Shown piece after piece: positions 1 through 9,090 of a stretch of 64,000 nt of DNA (positions are counted from its first letter, which is position 1; each line of letters begins with the position of its first letter). Made by a program: the position numbers and the translations under genes. The stretch covers positions 744,001-808,000 of the forward strand of contig NZ_CP049249.1 in NCBI RefSeq assembly GCF_011046895.1. Reading direction: 5' to 3'. The notes under the pieces were generated by a model. It had not been told where the DNA came from, made no database searches, and worked only from the letters and a program-made list of their open reading frames with translations. This DNA is from Rhizobium rhizoryzae. GTDB taxonomy: Bacteria; Pseudomonadota; Alphaproteobacteria; Rhizobiales; Rhizobiaceae.

Positions 1-729
1 GGCGTGAACCATGAGGATCAGTTCCCCTCCGTCACGATCTCCTACAATGTCGGGCCGGACATTACGCTGTCTCAGGCGAACGAGGCCATCAAAGCCGCCG
101 TTGCGGATATGCATCTGCCAGATACGCTTCACGCTGAATTTGCGGGCGACGCTGCCAATGCCAGCGATTCCTCCAGCAACCAGCCGCTGCTGATTCTAGC
201 CGCCCTGCTGGCCGTCTATATCGTGCTTGGCATTCTTTACGAAAGCCTCGTCCACCCGCTGACGATCATCTCGACGCTGCCATCGGCCGGGCTCGGTGCT
301 CTGCTGGCACTGTGGGTGAGCGGTACGGAACTGACACTTGTTGCATTCATCGGCATCATTCTTCTGATCGGGATCGTGAAGAAAAACGGCATCATGCTTG
401 TCGATTTTGCCCTCGATGCAGAACGCCGGCTTGGCATGACGCCTGCCGAGGCCATCCATGAAGCATGCCTCAAGCGGTTTCGCCCCATCATGATGACGAC
501 CCTTGCGGCATTCATGGGCGCGCTACCGCTGATCCTGGCAAGCGGCCCGGGTGCCGACCTTCATCGTCCGCTCGGGATCACGATCATTGGCGGCCTGATC
601 GTCTCGCAGGCGCTGACACTCTACACGACGCCGATCATCTATCTGATCTTTTCCCGGTGGTCGGGTTCGCGCAGCAAGAGAGAACTGGAGGCAGCATCAG
701 CCGGACCAGCTTTGAAGCCAAACGCCTAA
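1..729 (+). CDS. RND efflux permease, C-terminal part (truncated by window edge)
   Basis: The frame is already open at the first base, so only about the last 242 residues of an inner-membrane RND drug/proton antiporter are visible. The segment starts in the second periplasmic loop and then shows the last block of membrane helices, beginning with the hydrophobic run around LLILAALLAVYIVLG. The signature GIVKKNGIMLVDFA, typical of MdtB/MdtC/AcrB-type permeases, follows, then a short cytoplasmic tail ending in GPALKPNA. The AUG-like codon at 4 is internal, not a start. It is convergent with the TetR gene 22 bases downstream, so it is a separate transcription unit from the second RND system at 1488-6765. 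The substrate cannot be read from this fragment. Confidence 0.9.
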   Translation, partial: GVNHEDQFPSVTISYNVGPDITLSQANEAIKAAVADMHLPDTLHAEFAGDAANASDSSSNQPLLILAALLAVYIVLGILYESLVHPLTIISTLPSAGLGALLALWVSGTELTLVAFIGIILLIGIVKKNGIMLVDFALDAERRLGMTPAEAIHEACLKRFRPIMMTTLAAFMGALPLILASGPGADLHRPLGITIIGGLIVSQALTLYTTPIIYLIFSRWSGSRSKRELEAASAGPALKPNA

Positions 730-751
730 CGCTGACAGACCTGCGCGCGGC

Positions 752-1408
752 TCATCGCGTGAGAAGCCCGGTAACAATTCGGGTCATTTGAGACTTGAGC
801 TCCTTGTCGGAGTGCTTGATGCCGACCATCTCCGACAAAAAATCCTGCGTTGTCGAGAGAAGACCAAGAAGTGAGATTGAGGCAAACACTGCAAGATCAT
901 CATCGATCAGTCTCGCCTCTTCTTTGTGGTCATCCAGAAAATGACGCAACTTGGTATGAATAGGCTTGCCAAGTTTTTCCGCGATAAAAGTCTGCCGCTC
1001 CCGATCAGGGCTTCCGGCCACTTCCCCTATCATCAGTCGGGCGAAGTGCGGCTTTGAGAAAATCATCTCGACGAGCTGTTCTGCAACGTAATCAACTCTT
1101 TGCTCCGCGGGGAGCTTCAAAGCATCCGCAATGAATTTATCGATGTTTTGCAAAGACTCCTCGGCGACCGACGAAACAACGGCAGTCCAAAGCCCGAACT
1201 TTGACCCGTGACGGTATGAAATAAGAGCGACATCTACATCCGCTATCGTCGCAATATTTCGAAGCGATGTGTTTTCGAAACCATTTTCAGCAAAGCTCTG
1301 AAGGGCAGACTCAAGCAAGGTGTCGGTCCCAGGCTCTGCGCCTTTGCGGGGCCTTCCTCGTCCGGCCCTCGCCTTTTGCGCCTGCTGTGGTTTCGTTCGT
1401 GCTTCCAT
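752..1408 (-). CDS. TetR family transcriptional regulator
   Basis: A 218-residue TetR-type repressor. A basic lead (GRGRPRKG) is followed by the N-terminal helix-turn-helix at about residues 30-72. The recognition region ALISYRHGSKFGLW matches the usual YxHFGSKxxL pattern. The rest is a helical ligand-binding and dimer domain. I chose the ATG at 1408 because GGGAG sits 8 bases upstream; an in-frame ATG at 1423 lacks such a site. The gene is divergent from the adaptor-adaptor-permease operon, with 79 bases between starts. It most likely represses that efflux operon in the absence of a toxic ligand. The family call is secure; the regulatory target is inferred from position. Confidence 0.88.
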   Translation of the reverse strand: MEARTKPQQAQKARAGRGRPRKGAEPGTDTLLESALQSFAENGFENTSLRNIATIADVDVALISYRHGSKFGLWTAVVSSVAEESLQNIDKFIADALKLPAEQRVDYVAEQLVEMIFSKPHFARLMIGEVAGSPDRERQTFIAEKLGKPIHTKLRHFLDDHKEEARLIDDDLAVFASISLLGLLSTTQDFLSEMVGIKHSDKELKSQMTRIVTGLLTR

Positions 1409-1487
1409 CTTGACAACTCCCATGCTTGCAAGACATATATTCAACATCTGATGAATTATTTCAACCCTGTTATGATCAGGATCACCA

Positions 1488-2612
1488 ATGACGGCAACGT
1501 CTACTCCTCCTCCCAAAGGCCTGAAGGCGCCAAAAAGATCCCTTCCCGCCGTTTTCATCGCGATAGCGGCTCTGGCTCTCTCTTCCTGTGACGAGCAGAG
1601 CAAGGAACGGGAGCCCTATCTCGCTCATGTCAAAGTCGAATCTGTTCGGCTGACGCCCGACGTCGTGCGTGCCAGCGGCACCGGCGAGGTCAAGGCGCGC
1701 ATAGAGAGTGAACTCTCGTTCAAGGTCAGCGGTCGCGTCATTTCGCGGGAGGTCAATGTCGGTGATCGCGTGAAGGCAGGCGATCTCCTTGCCAGGCTAG
1801 ACTCAACTGAGCAGTCGGCTGATCTGGAATCGGCAAAGGCCGCGGTCGCCTCACAAGAGGCAACCCTGCGCATGGCAAGCTCCGTGCTGGCCCGGAGAAA
1901 GGCATTGACGCAAACGGGTGCATTGTCGCAGCAGGATCTGGATAGCGCGATTCAACAGTTCCAATCCGCTCAGAACGACCTGGACGCAGCAAAGGCACGT
2001 CTGGACGTGGCGACTGATACCTTAAGGCAAACTGAATTGCGCGCTGACGCGGACGGCACGATTACCGTTCGAGGTATCGAAGTTGGTCAGGTCGTCCAGC
2101 CTTCGACGTCCGTCTTTACGCTTGCGCATGATGGTGCGCGCGATGCCGCGTTCAACGTTCAGGAGTCGGTCCTCACCGGCAATCGTCAGCCGCTGGCGAT
2201 GGAAGTCGCCCTGGTATCAGACCCCTCCGTGAGGGCGAAGGCTTCCATCCGGGAGGTCAGCCCCGCGATAGACCGATCACTTGGCACCGTTCGGGTGAAG
2301 CTCGCCATTGAGAATCCTCCGCCCGCGATGTCGCTTGGCTCTCCGATTGTCGCAAATGTCGACATGGAGCGTCAGGAACGCATCAACGTGCCGTGGCAGG
2401 CTCTCATGTCCAAGGCAGGTCAACCTGCCGTCTGGACAATCGATCCCGAAAAGAAGACCAGTCGACTGAAGCAGGTCGAGATACAACGATACGACTCATC
2501 GAAGGTCGTTCTTTCCAGCGGATTGCAAGCCGGAGATCTTGTGGTCATCGAGGGCGCTCAGTTTCTGCGTGAAAACCAGCAGGTCTCTTTCGATGCAGGA
2601 GTAGCACGATGA
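1488..2612 (+). CDS. RND efflux periplasmic adaptor lipoprotein, first of two
   Basis: A 374-residue membrane-fusion protein that should link the inner-membrane pump to an outer-membrane channel. The N-terminus carries a lipoprotein signal with a lipobox ending LALSSC near residue 34, so it is probably anchored by a lipidated Cys. A biotinyl-lipoyl half motif follows (KVSGRVISREVNVGDRVKAGDLLARLD), then a long alpha-hairpin, the second lipoyl half (ADGTITVRGIEVGQVV), and beta-barrel and membrane-proximal domains. AGGA lies 6 bases upstream of the chosen ATG. The stop overlaps the next gene by 4 bases (ATGA), indicating translational coupling. It differs in sequence from the second adaptor, so the pair is not a recent duplication. 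Confidence 0.92.
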   Translation: MTATSTPPPKGLKAPKRSLPAVFIAIAALALSSCDEQSKEREPYLAHVKVESVRLTPDVVRASGTGEVKARIESELSFKVSGRVISREVNVGDRVKAGDLLARLDSTEQSADLESAKAAVASQEATLRMASSVLARRKALTQTGALSQQDLDSAIQQFQSAQNDLDAAKARLDVATDTLRQTELRADADGTITVRGIEVGQVVQPSTSVFTLAHDGARDAAFNVQESVLTGNRQPLAMEVALVSDPSVRAKASIREVSPAIDRSLGTVRVKLAIENPPPAMSLGSPIVANVDMERQERINVPWQALMSKAGQPAVWTIDPEKKTSRLKQVEIQRYDSSKVVLSSGLQAGDLVVIEGAQFLRENQQVSFDAGVAR

Positions 2613-3682
2613 AGCTCTCTATCTCACTGACGCTGCTGGCCGCAGGCCTGGCTCTTACCAGTTGCACCGAAGAACAGGAGCCACCACCGCCGGTTCGACC
2701 CGTCCTGTTCACAACAGTCAAGCCGCGCGAACTGACAACACTGGGCTTTACCGGCACGGTTGAAGCAAAGCTGAGCGCCGATCTCGGCTTCCAGGTCCTT
2801 GGCCGCATCGTTTCACGCAATATCAATGTCGGGGATGTTGTGCGCAAAGGGCAGGAACTGGCAAAGCTCGATGCCACTGCGCTGCAACTCGCCGTCACGA
2901 AAGCAGAAGCGGATCTCGCATCCTCGCGTGCCAAGCTTGATCTGGCCCGTGTCAACGAGCAGCGTCAAAGCACGCTTCTCCAGACAAACGCTACGACCAA
3001 GGAACGCGTCGAAGAGGCCGTTCAATCTCGTGCAGCGTCCGAGGCATCGGTTCTCCAACTGGAGGCAGATCTCACAAAAGCCCAGGAGCAACTGGGTTAT
3101 GCGACCCTGATCGCCCAGACGGACGGAGTGGTGTCGTCGCTTGCCGCTGAAGTCGGACAGGTCGTGGCGGCTGGTCAGACGGTGGCAACGATTGCACGCC
3201 TCGACGCCAAGGACGCCGTGATCGACATACCGGAAAGCTATGGTGATCTGACCAGGATTGGAAGCACTTTCCTCGTTTCGCTGCAGGCCGATCCGGAGAT
3301 CAAGGTGAAGGGACAGGTGCGTGAAGCAGCACCACAGGCAGACGCCGCGACCCGTACACGGCGAACCAAGATTGCGCTGGAAACGGCACCAGAAAGCTAC
3401 CGACTGGGAAGCACGGTCACTGCGACACCGATGGAAGAGATCAAAGCGGCCCTCTGGTTGCCGTCCCGGGCGGTTGGCGAAAAAGATGGAGCGACCTTCG
3501 TATGGGTCATCGATCCACAGGGCAAAAAAGTCGTTCGACGCCCCGTCGGAATCCAGCCTTCCGCAACTGGCGGCGTCAACGTCACGCAGGGCCTGCAGGA
3601 AGGTGAACGGGTCGTGACCGCAGGCGTCAATTCCCTCACCGATAATCAACCCGTCCGTTTTGCTGAAGAGCTGCCTCTATGA
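2609..3682 (+). CDS. RND efflux periplasmic adaptor lipoprotein, second of two
   Basis: A 357-residue membrane-fusion protein with its own lipoprotein signal peptide (lipobox LALTSC near residue 19). A lipoyl half motif (GRIVSRNINVGDVVRKGQELAKLD), a coiled-coil hairpin rich in Ala, Glu and Gln (about residues 90-165), the second lipoyl half (QTDGVVSSLAAEVGQVV) and the barrel domain follow. Start and stop overlap the neighbouring genes by 4 bases each. Two non-identical adaptors in front of one permease is the arrangement of the Pseudomonas TriABC pump, in which both adaptors are needed. That parallel is from the literature; whether both are required here is inference. No outer-membrane channel gene is in the operon. 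Confidence 0.92.
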   Translation: MKLSISLTLLAAGLALTSCTEEQEPPPPVRPVLFTTVKPRELTTLGFTGTVEAKLSADLGFQVLGRIVSRNINVGDVVRKGQELAKLDATALQLAVTKAEADLASSRAKLDLARVNEQRQSTLLQTNATTKERVEEAVQSRAASEASVLQLEADLTKAQEQLGYATLIAQTDGVVSSLAAEVGQVVAAGQTVATIARLDAKDAVIDIPESYGDLTRIGSTFLVSLQADPEIKVKGQVREAAPQADAATRTRRTKIALETAPESYRLGSTVTATPMEEIKAALWLPSRAVGEKDGATFVWVIDPQGKKVVRRPVGIQPSATGGVNVTQGLQEGERVVTAGVNSLTDNQPVRFAEELPL

Positions 3683-6600
3683 ACAAGAAATTCAATCTTT
3701 CCGAATGGGCACTCAAGCACAGGTCGCTCGTCTGGTATTTCATGATCCTTTCGGCAGTGGCCGGATTGCTCTCCTACATCAACCTCGGGCGTGAAGAAGA
3801 TCCGGACTTCACCATCAAGACCATGCTGATCCAGGCCCAATGGCCGGGCGCCTCGATAAACGAGATGACCAGTCAGGTGACCGACCGGATCGAGAAGAAG
3901 CTCCAGGAACTGGAATCGCTCGATTACACAAAGAGCATCAACACTCCCGGTCAAACCACGATCTATGTAAACTTGCGAGAAAACACCAAGGCGGCGGATG
4001 TAAAACCGACCTGGGTCAAAGTTCGCAACATGATCAACGATATCGCTCCCACACTTCCACAGGGTGTGCAGGGACCCGCATTCATCGATAGTTTCGGCGA
4101 TGTGTTCGGCAACATATATGCGTTCACGTCCGATGGGCTGACGCAGCGCGAGTTGCGTGATTATCTGGAAGCGGCGCGGACCGAAATTCTCAGTGTGCCA
4201 AATGTCGGCAAGGTAGACCTCATCGGAGCACAGGATGAGGTTATCTACCTGGAGTTCTCCACGCGCCAGATGGCTGCTCTGGGCATTACCCAGAGCCAGA
4301 TCCTGAACACGCTGCAGCAACAGAACGCGGTTGTTGCTTCCGGCACGATGCGTACCGGGGCCGAAAACATCAACATCAGGGTATCGGGCCAATTCGCAAC
4401 CGAGGATGCCATCCGCAACATCAATCTTCGGGTCAATGACCGCTTCTTCCGTCTCAGCGACGTGGCAAAGATCACGCGTGGCTATTCGGATCCTGCACAG
4501 CCTCTGTTCCGCTACAATGGTCAGCCGGCCATTGGTCTCGCGATCGGCATGAAGCCGGGAGCAAACCTGCTGAACTTCGGTGAAGCCCTGTCGAAGACGA
4601 TGGATCGCGTCATAGCCGACCTGCCTGTGGGTATTGGCGTGCACCACGTGGCGGATCAGGCCGTCGTCGTCGAGGAAGCCGTCGGCGGCTTCACCAAAGC
4701 TCTCTTCGAAGCCATCGCCATCGTTCTTGTGGTCAGCTTTCTCAGCCTTGGGATGCGAGCTGGCCTGGTTGTTGCCGTCTCCATTCCGCTGGTCCTGGCG
4801 ATCACCTTCGTTTTCATGGAGTATCTGGGCATCTCGCTTCAGCGCATCTCGCTCGGTGCTCTCATCATCGCACTTGGATTGCTCGTCGATGACGCCATGA
4901 TCGCGATCGAGATGATGGTGTCCAAACTGGAAGCCGGTGAAACGCTCGCCAAGGCGGCAACCGCCGTCTACACCTCAACGGCTTTTCCAATGTTGACAGG
5001 CACACTCGTCACCGTGGCGAGCTTCATTCCCGTCGGTCTGAACGATAGCGCGGCGGGCGAATTCACCTTCTCGCTTTTCGTTGTGATTGCGATATCACTG
5101 ATCGTTTCATGGATCGTTGCGGTACTCTTTGCTCCATTGCTGGGCGTGGTCATGCTGCCGAAGACCATGAAAAAGCACGAGGACCACAAAGGCCTGATGG
5201 CACGGGTCTTTTCAAGGATCCTGCACGTCTGCGTCACCTGGCCGAAGATGACAATCCTCGTTACGGTCGCCTTGTTTGGTGCCTCCGTTTACGGGATGGG
5301 CTTCGTTCAGCAGCAATTCTTCCCTCAATCCGATCGCCCGGAACTCATCGTCGACTGGAATTCACGCCAGAATTACACGATCGACCAGACCAAGGCTGAT
5401 ATGGACAAGTTCGAGGCAGCCTATCTTGCCAAGGATGAGGATATCGTTCATTGGACCTCCTATGTCGGCCAGGGAGCAAAGCGCTTCGTACTCTCGTTTG
5501 ACGTACAGCCATCCACCGCCTACTTCGGTCAGATGGTCATTGTCACCAAGAGCATAGAAGCTCGCGAGCGCCTGAAGGCCAAGCTCGAGAAGGTTGCCGA
5601 GACCGAGTATGCGGGCGCGGACATCCTCTTGAAAGAAATGGAACTTGGACCCCCGGTAGGCCGCCCCATCCAGTACCGCGTCAGTGGTCCTGATCCTCAG
5701 CAGGTCCGCATGCTTGCAGGCCAACTAGCTGGGATAGTGGGTCAGGATCCCCGTCTAGGTCGCGTGGTCTTCAACTGGAACGAACCCGCACGCAGCGTGA
5801 AGGTGGATGTGCTTCAGGATAAGGCCCGCCAGCTCGGCGTTACATCCTCGGACATTGCCACGGCGCTCAACAATATCACGAACGGCTCAACCATCACGCA
5901 GATCCGCGACAGCATCTATCTGATCGACGTGATTGGCCGCGCGACCGAAGACGAGCGTCGTTCCATCGAGACGCTACGCAATCTGCAATTGCCGGGCAAT
6001 AACGGTCAATCCGTGCCGCTCGCTTCGATTGCAAACTTCCGCTACGAGCTGGAACAGCCGGTGATCTGGCGTCGCGATCGCCTGCCAACCGTAACCGTGG
6101 AAGCAGCCATTGTTGACGGCACCCTGCCGGCGACGATCGATGCCTCCCTCAAGTCGTCCATCAACGACTTCAAGACGAAGCTGCCGATCGGCTACAAGAT
6201 CGAGACCGGCGGCTCTGTCGAAAGCAGCGCGAAAAGCCAGGCTCCGATTGTGGCTGTCGTTCCATTGATGCTCCTGACCATGGCAACGATCCTTATGTTC
6301 CAGTTGCAGAGCTTCCAGCGCCTGTTCCTGGTGGTCATTGTTGCACCGCTGGGCTTGATCGGCGTAGTGGCCGCTCTTCTGCCAAGCGGCGCACCGCTCG
6401 GCTTCGTGGCCATCCTCGGCGTTCTCGCGCTGATCGGCATTCTGATCAGAAACTCCGTCATTCTGGTGGTGGAGATCGAGACGCTTCGCACCGCGGGGCG
6501 TCATGCCTGGGATGCGGTCATCGAGGCATCGGAGCATCGGATGCGGCCAATCATGCTGACCGCCGCGGCTGCCAGCCTCGCCCTCATTCCGATTGCCCGC

Positions 6601-6765
6601 GAGATCTTCTGGGGACCGATGGCTTATGCGATGATGGGTGGAATCGTGGTGGGTACCGTCCTTACTCTCCTGTTCCTTCCAGCCCTTTACATCGTCTGGT
6701 TCCGGATCAAGAAGCCGACGGATGGCGCTGAGGCCTCGCCTTCAACCGCGCCGGTCACTCACTAG
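3679..6765 (+). CDS. RND efflux permease (AcrB/TriC-like)
   Basis: A full-length 1028-residue resistance-nodulation-division transporter. It has the expected first membrane helix, two large periplasmic loops and two blocks of membrane helices. The proton-relay motif GLLVDDAMIAIEMMV places the acidic pair at Asp404-Asp405. The second half ends in a helix block with GVLALIGILIRNSVILVVEIE, similar to the NGIxLVD region of other permeases. Its ATG overlaps the second adaptor stop, so all three genes form one operon under the divergent TetR regulator. The outer-membrane channel must be encoded elsewhere. Substrates are unknown. A strong terminator follows 22 bases after the stop. Confidence 0.95.
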   Translation: MNKKFNLSEWALKHRSLVWYFMILSAVAGLLSYINLGREEDPDFTIKTMLIQAQWPGASINEMTSQVTDRIEKKLQELESLDYTKSINTPGQTTIYVNLRENTKAADVKPTWVKVRNMINDIAPTLPQGVQGPAFIDSFGDVFGNIYAFTSDGLTQRELRDYLEAARTEILSVPNVGKVDLIGAQDEVIYLEFSTRQMAALGITQSQILNTLQQQNAVVASGTMRTGAENINIRVSGQFATEDAIRNINLRVNDRFFRLSDVAKITRGYSDPAQPLFRYNGQPAIGLAIGMKPGANLLNFGEALSKTMDRVIADLPVGIGVHHVADQAVVVEEAVGGFTKALFEAIAIVLVVSFLSLGMRAGLVVAVSIPLVLAITFVFMEYLGISLQRISLGALIIALGLLVDDAMIAIEMMVSKLEAGETLAKAATAVYTSTAFPMLTGTLVTVASFIPVGLNDSAAGEFTFSLFVVIAISLIVSWIVAVLFAPLLGVVMLPKTMKKHEDHKGLMARVFSRILHVCVTWPKMTILVTVALFGASVYGMGFVQQQFFPQSDRPELIVDWNSRQNYTIDQTKADMDKFEAAYLAKDEDIVHWTSYVGQGAKRFVLSFDVQPSTAYFGQMVIVTKSIEARERLKAKLEKVAETEYAGADILLKEMELGPPVGRPIQYRVSGPDPQQVRMLAGQLAGIVGQDPRLGRVVFNWNEPARSVKVDVLQDKARQLGVTSSDIATALNNITNGSTITQIRDSIYLIDVIGRATEDERRSIETLRNLQLPGNNGQSVPLASIANFRYELEQPVIWRRDRLPTVTVEAAIVDGTLPATIDASLKSSINDFKTKLPIGYKIETGGSVESSAKSQAPIVAVVPLMLLTMATILMFQLQSFQRLFLVVIVAPLGLIGVVAALLPSGAPLGFVAILGVLALIGILIRNSVILVVEIETLRTAGRHAWDAVIEASEHRMRPIMLTAAAASLALIPIAREIFWGPMAYAMMGGIVVGTVLTLLFLPALYIVWFRIKKPTDGAEASPSTAPVTH

Positions 6766-6786
6766 ACATCGCCTATTCAAGACGCA

Positions 6787-6819
6787 AGCGGGGCGGAGAG
6801 CAATCTCCGCCCCGCTTTT
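6787..6819 (+). terminator. Rho-independent terminator of the RND operon
   Basis: A perfect 12-bp GC-rich stem (GCGGGGCGGAGA paired with its complement) with a 4-base loop GCAA is followed directly by four T residues. It lies just after the efflux permease stop. Confidence 0.88.
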
Positions 6820-6892
6820 GTTTCTGCGCTTCTTCAATGACTTGGTCGGCTGAACAACAGTTCTCTTGCACTGCACAGCAAATCATCGCGCC

Positions 6893-6907
6893 GCACAACA
6901 ATTGTGC
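6893..6907. promoter_or_regulatory. Inverted repeat upstream of the 5-oxoproline operon (candidate operator)
   Basis: GCACAA and TTGTGC form a perfect 6-bp inverted repeat with a 3-base centre, about 130 bases before the first gene of the operon. The stretch from 6820 to 7036 otherwise holds no gene. A regulator binding site is plausible but no cognate regulator lies nearby. Confidence 0.3.
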
Positions 6908-7036
6908 TTATGTATGGCGATAAAAGAAATATCGTTCAACAATCTTGACGAATTTGTAAAACGGGATAACCCTTAGCGTTAGGAGAACGGTCGGGGATCC
7001 ATTGAGGCCGCTCTCATCCAAACAAAAGAGGGAACC

Positions 7037-8281
7037 ATGGAACAGCCAACTGCCGTACCATCTGCAGATCCTGCATCTGGCAAGTCACGCCGCGCGGCGC
7101 TCACTGCTGCCGTCTTCCTGATGGCAACATCAGCGATCGGACCGGGCTTCATCACCCAGACCGCTACCTTCACCACAAAGCTTGGCGCCGCCTTCGCATT
7201 CGCCATCTTGGCGTCCATCCTGATCGACTTCGTCGTCCAGTTGAACATCTGGCGCATCGTTACACTGACACGGATGCGCGCATCCGACATTGCCAACGCT
7301 GCCATTCCCGGCACAGGCTACATCCTTGCAATTCTCGTCATCGTTGGTGGGCTGTTCTTCAACATCGGGAATATTGGCGGATCGGGCCTTGGTCTCAACG
7401 CGCTTCTCGGCCTCGACCCCAAATGGGGCGGCGCCATCAGCGCTCTGATCGCCATCGGCATTTTCAGCTCAAAGCGTGCTGGGGTCGCTGTTGACAAGGC
7501 AATCATCGGCGCGGGCGTCTTGATGATCATCCTTACCCTCTATGTTGCGATTGTCTCTCAGCCACCCGTCGGCAAGGCGATGTTTGAAACCTTCATCCCT
7601 TCCACCATCGATTTCGCCACCATCACCACGATCGTCGGCGGCACTGTTGGTGGCTATATCACTTACTCCGGTGCACACCGCCTCCTGGACAAAGGCCAGA
7701 CCGGTATCGAAAACCTCGGTGCCGTCAACCGCGCAGCGCTCTCCGGCATCGCGGTGACAGGCATCATGCGCTATGTCCTGTTCCTCGCAATTCTCGGCGT
7801 GGTATCGGCGGGTGTCGCGATCGATGTGTCGGGCAAAGGCGCCAACCCAGCTGCGCAGGCCTTTCAGGCTGCGGCAGGCGAGTTCGGCCTTCGCATCTTC
7901 GGCGCGGTCCTCTGGTTCGCCGCCATTACTTCGGTCATCGGTGCGGCCTATACGTCGGTCTCCTTCATCACGGTCTTCAAAAAGGACATCAGCGACCGCG
8001 CGCGTGACATTGCGACGATCATCTTCATCACCATCTCGCTCTTCGTCTACGTCATCATCACCACGCCTCCTGCGCAGATGCTCGTTTTCGTCGGTGGATT
8101 GAACGGTCTGATCCTCCCAATCGGCCTTTCCATCTTCATCTATGCGGCATGGGCCCGATCCGACCTGATGGGAGGCTATCGCTATCCCCGCTGGCTGCTG
8201 GTGCTCGGCGTGCTGGTCTGTGCGCTGACCTGGTATATGGGCTACAAGTCCATCGGCCCGATCTTCGCGCTGCTCGGCTGA
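7037..8281 (+). CDS. NRAMP-related transporter of the pxp operon (YcsG-like)
   Basis: A 414-residue membrane protein with about 11 hydrophobic segments and the LeuT-fold architecture of the NRAMP family (GPGFITQTATFT in the first helix). The DPGN metal-binding motif of true Mn/Fe transporters is not seen in that helix, and the sixth-helix MPHN motif is replaced by YITYSGAH. It therefore resembles the YcsG branch, which accompanies pxpA genes in Bacillus, more than MntH. GAGGGAACC precedes the ATG. It starts a five-gene run with short gaps. Uptake of 5-oxoproline or a related lactam or amino acid is an attractive inference; divalent metal transport is the alternative. Confidence 0.82.
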   Translation: MEQPTAVPSADPASGKSRRAALTAAVFLMATSAIGPGFITQTATFTTKLGAAFAFAILASILIDFVVQLNIWRIVTLTRMRASDIANAAIPGTGYILAILVIVGGLFFNIGNIGGSGLGLNALLGLDPKWGGAISALIAIGIFSSKRAGVAVDKAIIGAGVLMIILTLYVAIVSQPPVGKAMFETFIPSTIDFATITTIVGGTVGGYITYSGAHRLLDKGQTGIENLGAVNRAALSGIAVTGIMRYVLFLAILGVVSAGVAIDVSGKGANPAAQAFQAAAGEFGLRIFGAVLWFAAITSVIGAAYTSVSFITVFKKDISDRARDIATIIFITISLFVYVIITTPPAQMLVFVGGLNGLILPIGLSIFIYAAWARSDLMGGYRYPRWLLVLGVLVCALTWYMGYKSIGPIFALLG

Positions 8282-8308
8282 AGCAAGACAGACTAGGGAG
8301 AGGAAACC

Positions 8309-9067
8309 ATGACTTCCATTGATCTTAACAGTGACCTCGGCGAAAGCTACGGCGCATGGAAAATGGGCGATGACACGGCCATGCTGTCCATCGTTTCCAG
8401 CGCGAACATCGCCTGCGGCTTCCATGCTGGCGATCCGCTCGGCATCCGCCAGACGGTGAAGGCCGCTGTCGAGAGAGGTGTCGTCATCGGCGCCCATGTC
8501 TCCTATCCGGATCGCGTCGGCTTCGGCCGCCGCGATATGGACGCCACAAGTTCGGAACTGACAGCCGACGTGATCTACCAGATCGGCGCACTGCAAGGCA
8601 TCGCCGCAGCAGCCGGTGGCAAAGTGGCCTATGTCAAGCCACACGGAGCGCTCTACAATCGCATCGCTCATGACGCAAAGCAGGGGCAAGCGGTTATCGA
8701 CGGCATTCGGGAAATCGATCCGAACCTTGTGCTCATGGGACTGGCAGGAACGCCAATCCTCCAGCTCGCGGAGAAGGCGGGCCTGAGAACCGTGGCAGAA
8801 GCCTTTGCAGACCGCGCCTATACGCCCGGCGGAGAGCTTGTGTCTCGTCGTGAAGCCGGTTCCGTCCTGCACGACACCAATCTCATCGGCCAGCGCATGC
8901 TGCGACTGGCGCGTGAGGGCAGGCTCGAAGCGATCGATGGCACGACTATCAAAATCGAGGCTCACTCCATCTGTGTACACGGTGACAGCCCCGGTGCCGT
9001 CGCCATTGCGCAAGCCGTTCGCCAGACCTTGGAAGCCGATGGCATCACCATCCGCTCCTTTGTCTGA
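8309..9067 (+). CDS. pxpA: 5-oxoprolinase subunit A (LamB/YcsF family)
   Basis: A 252-residue LamB/YcsF protein with the diagnostic N-terminus [18 protein letters not shown] and the [14 protein letters not shown] block. Next come [17 protein letters not shown] and the C-terminal [13 protein letters not shown]. In bacteria PxpA works with PxpB and PxpC to open 5-oxoproline (pyroglutamate), at the cost of ATP, to glutamate. Its length matches the family (about 245-255). It follows the transporter by 27 bases with a strong AGGGAGAGGA site and precedes a DUF1445 gene. Cytoplasmic, with no signal peptide. The family assignment is very firm, and the substrate is well supported by the co-encoded PxpBC. 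Confidence 0.95.
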   Translation: MTSIDLNSDLGESYGAWKMGDDTAMLSIVSSANIACGFHAGDPLGIRQTVKAAVERGVVIGAHVSYPDRVGFGRRDMDATSSELTADVIYQIGALQGIAAAAGGKVAYVKPHGALYNRIAHDAKQGQAVIDGIREIDPNLVLMGLAGTPILQLAEKAGLRTVAEAFADRAYTPGGELVSRREAGSVLHDTNLIGQRMLRLAREGRLEAIDGTTIKIEAHSICVHGDSPGAVAIAQAVRQTLEADGITIRSFV

Positions 9068-9090
9068 CCCCCATTTTCCGGGAGGAAGAT

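Noticed and set aside
1471..1476. TATGAT as -10 box of the efflux operon
   Set aside because: It lies 11 bases before the start and overlaps the ribosome site region. No -35 box fits at the right distance.
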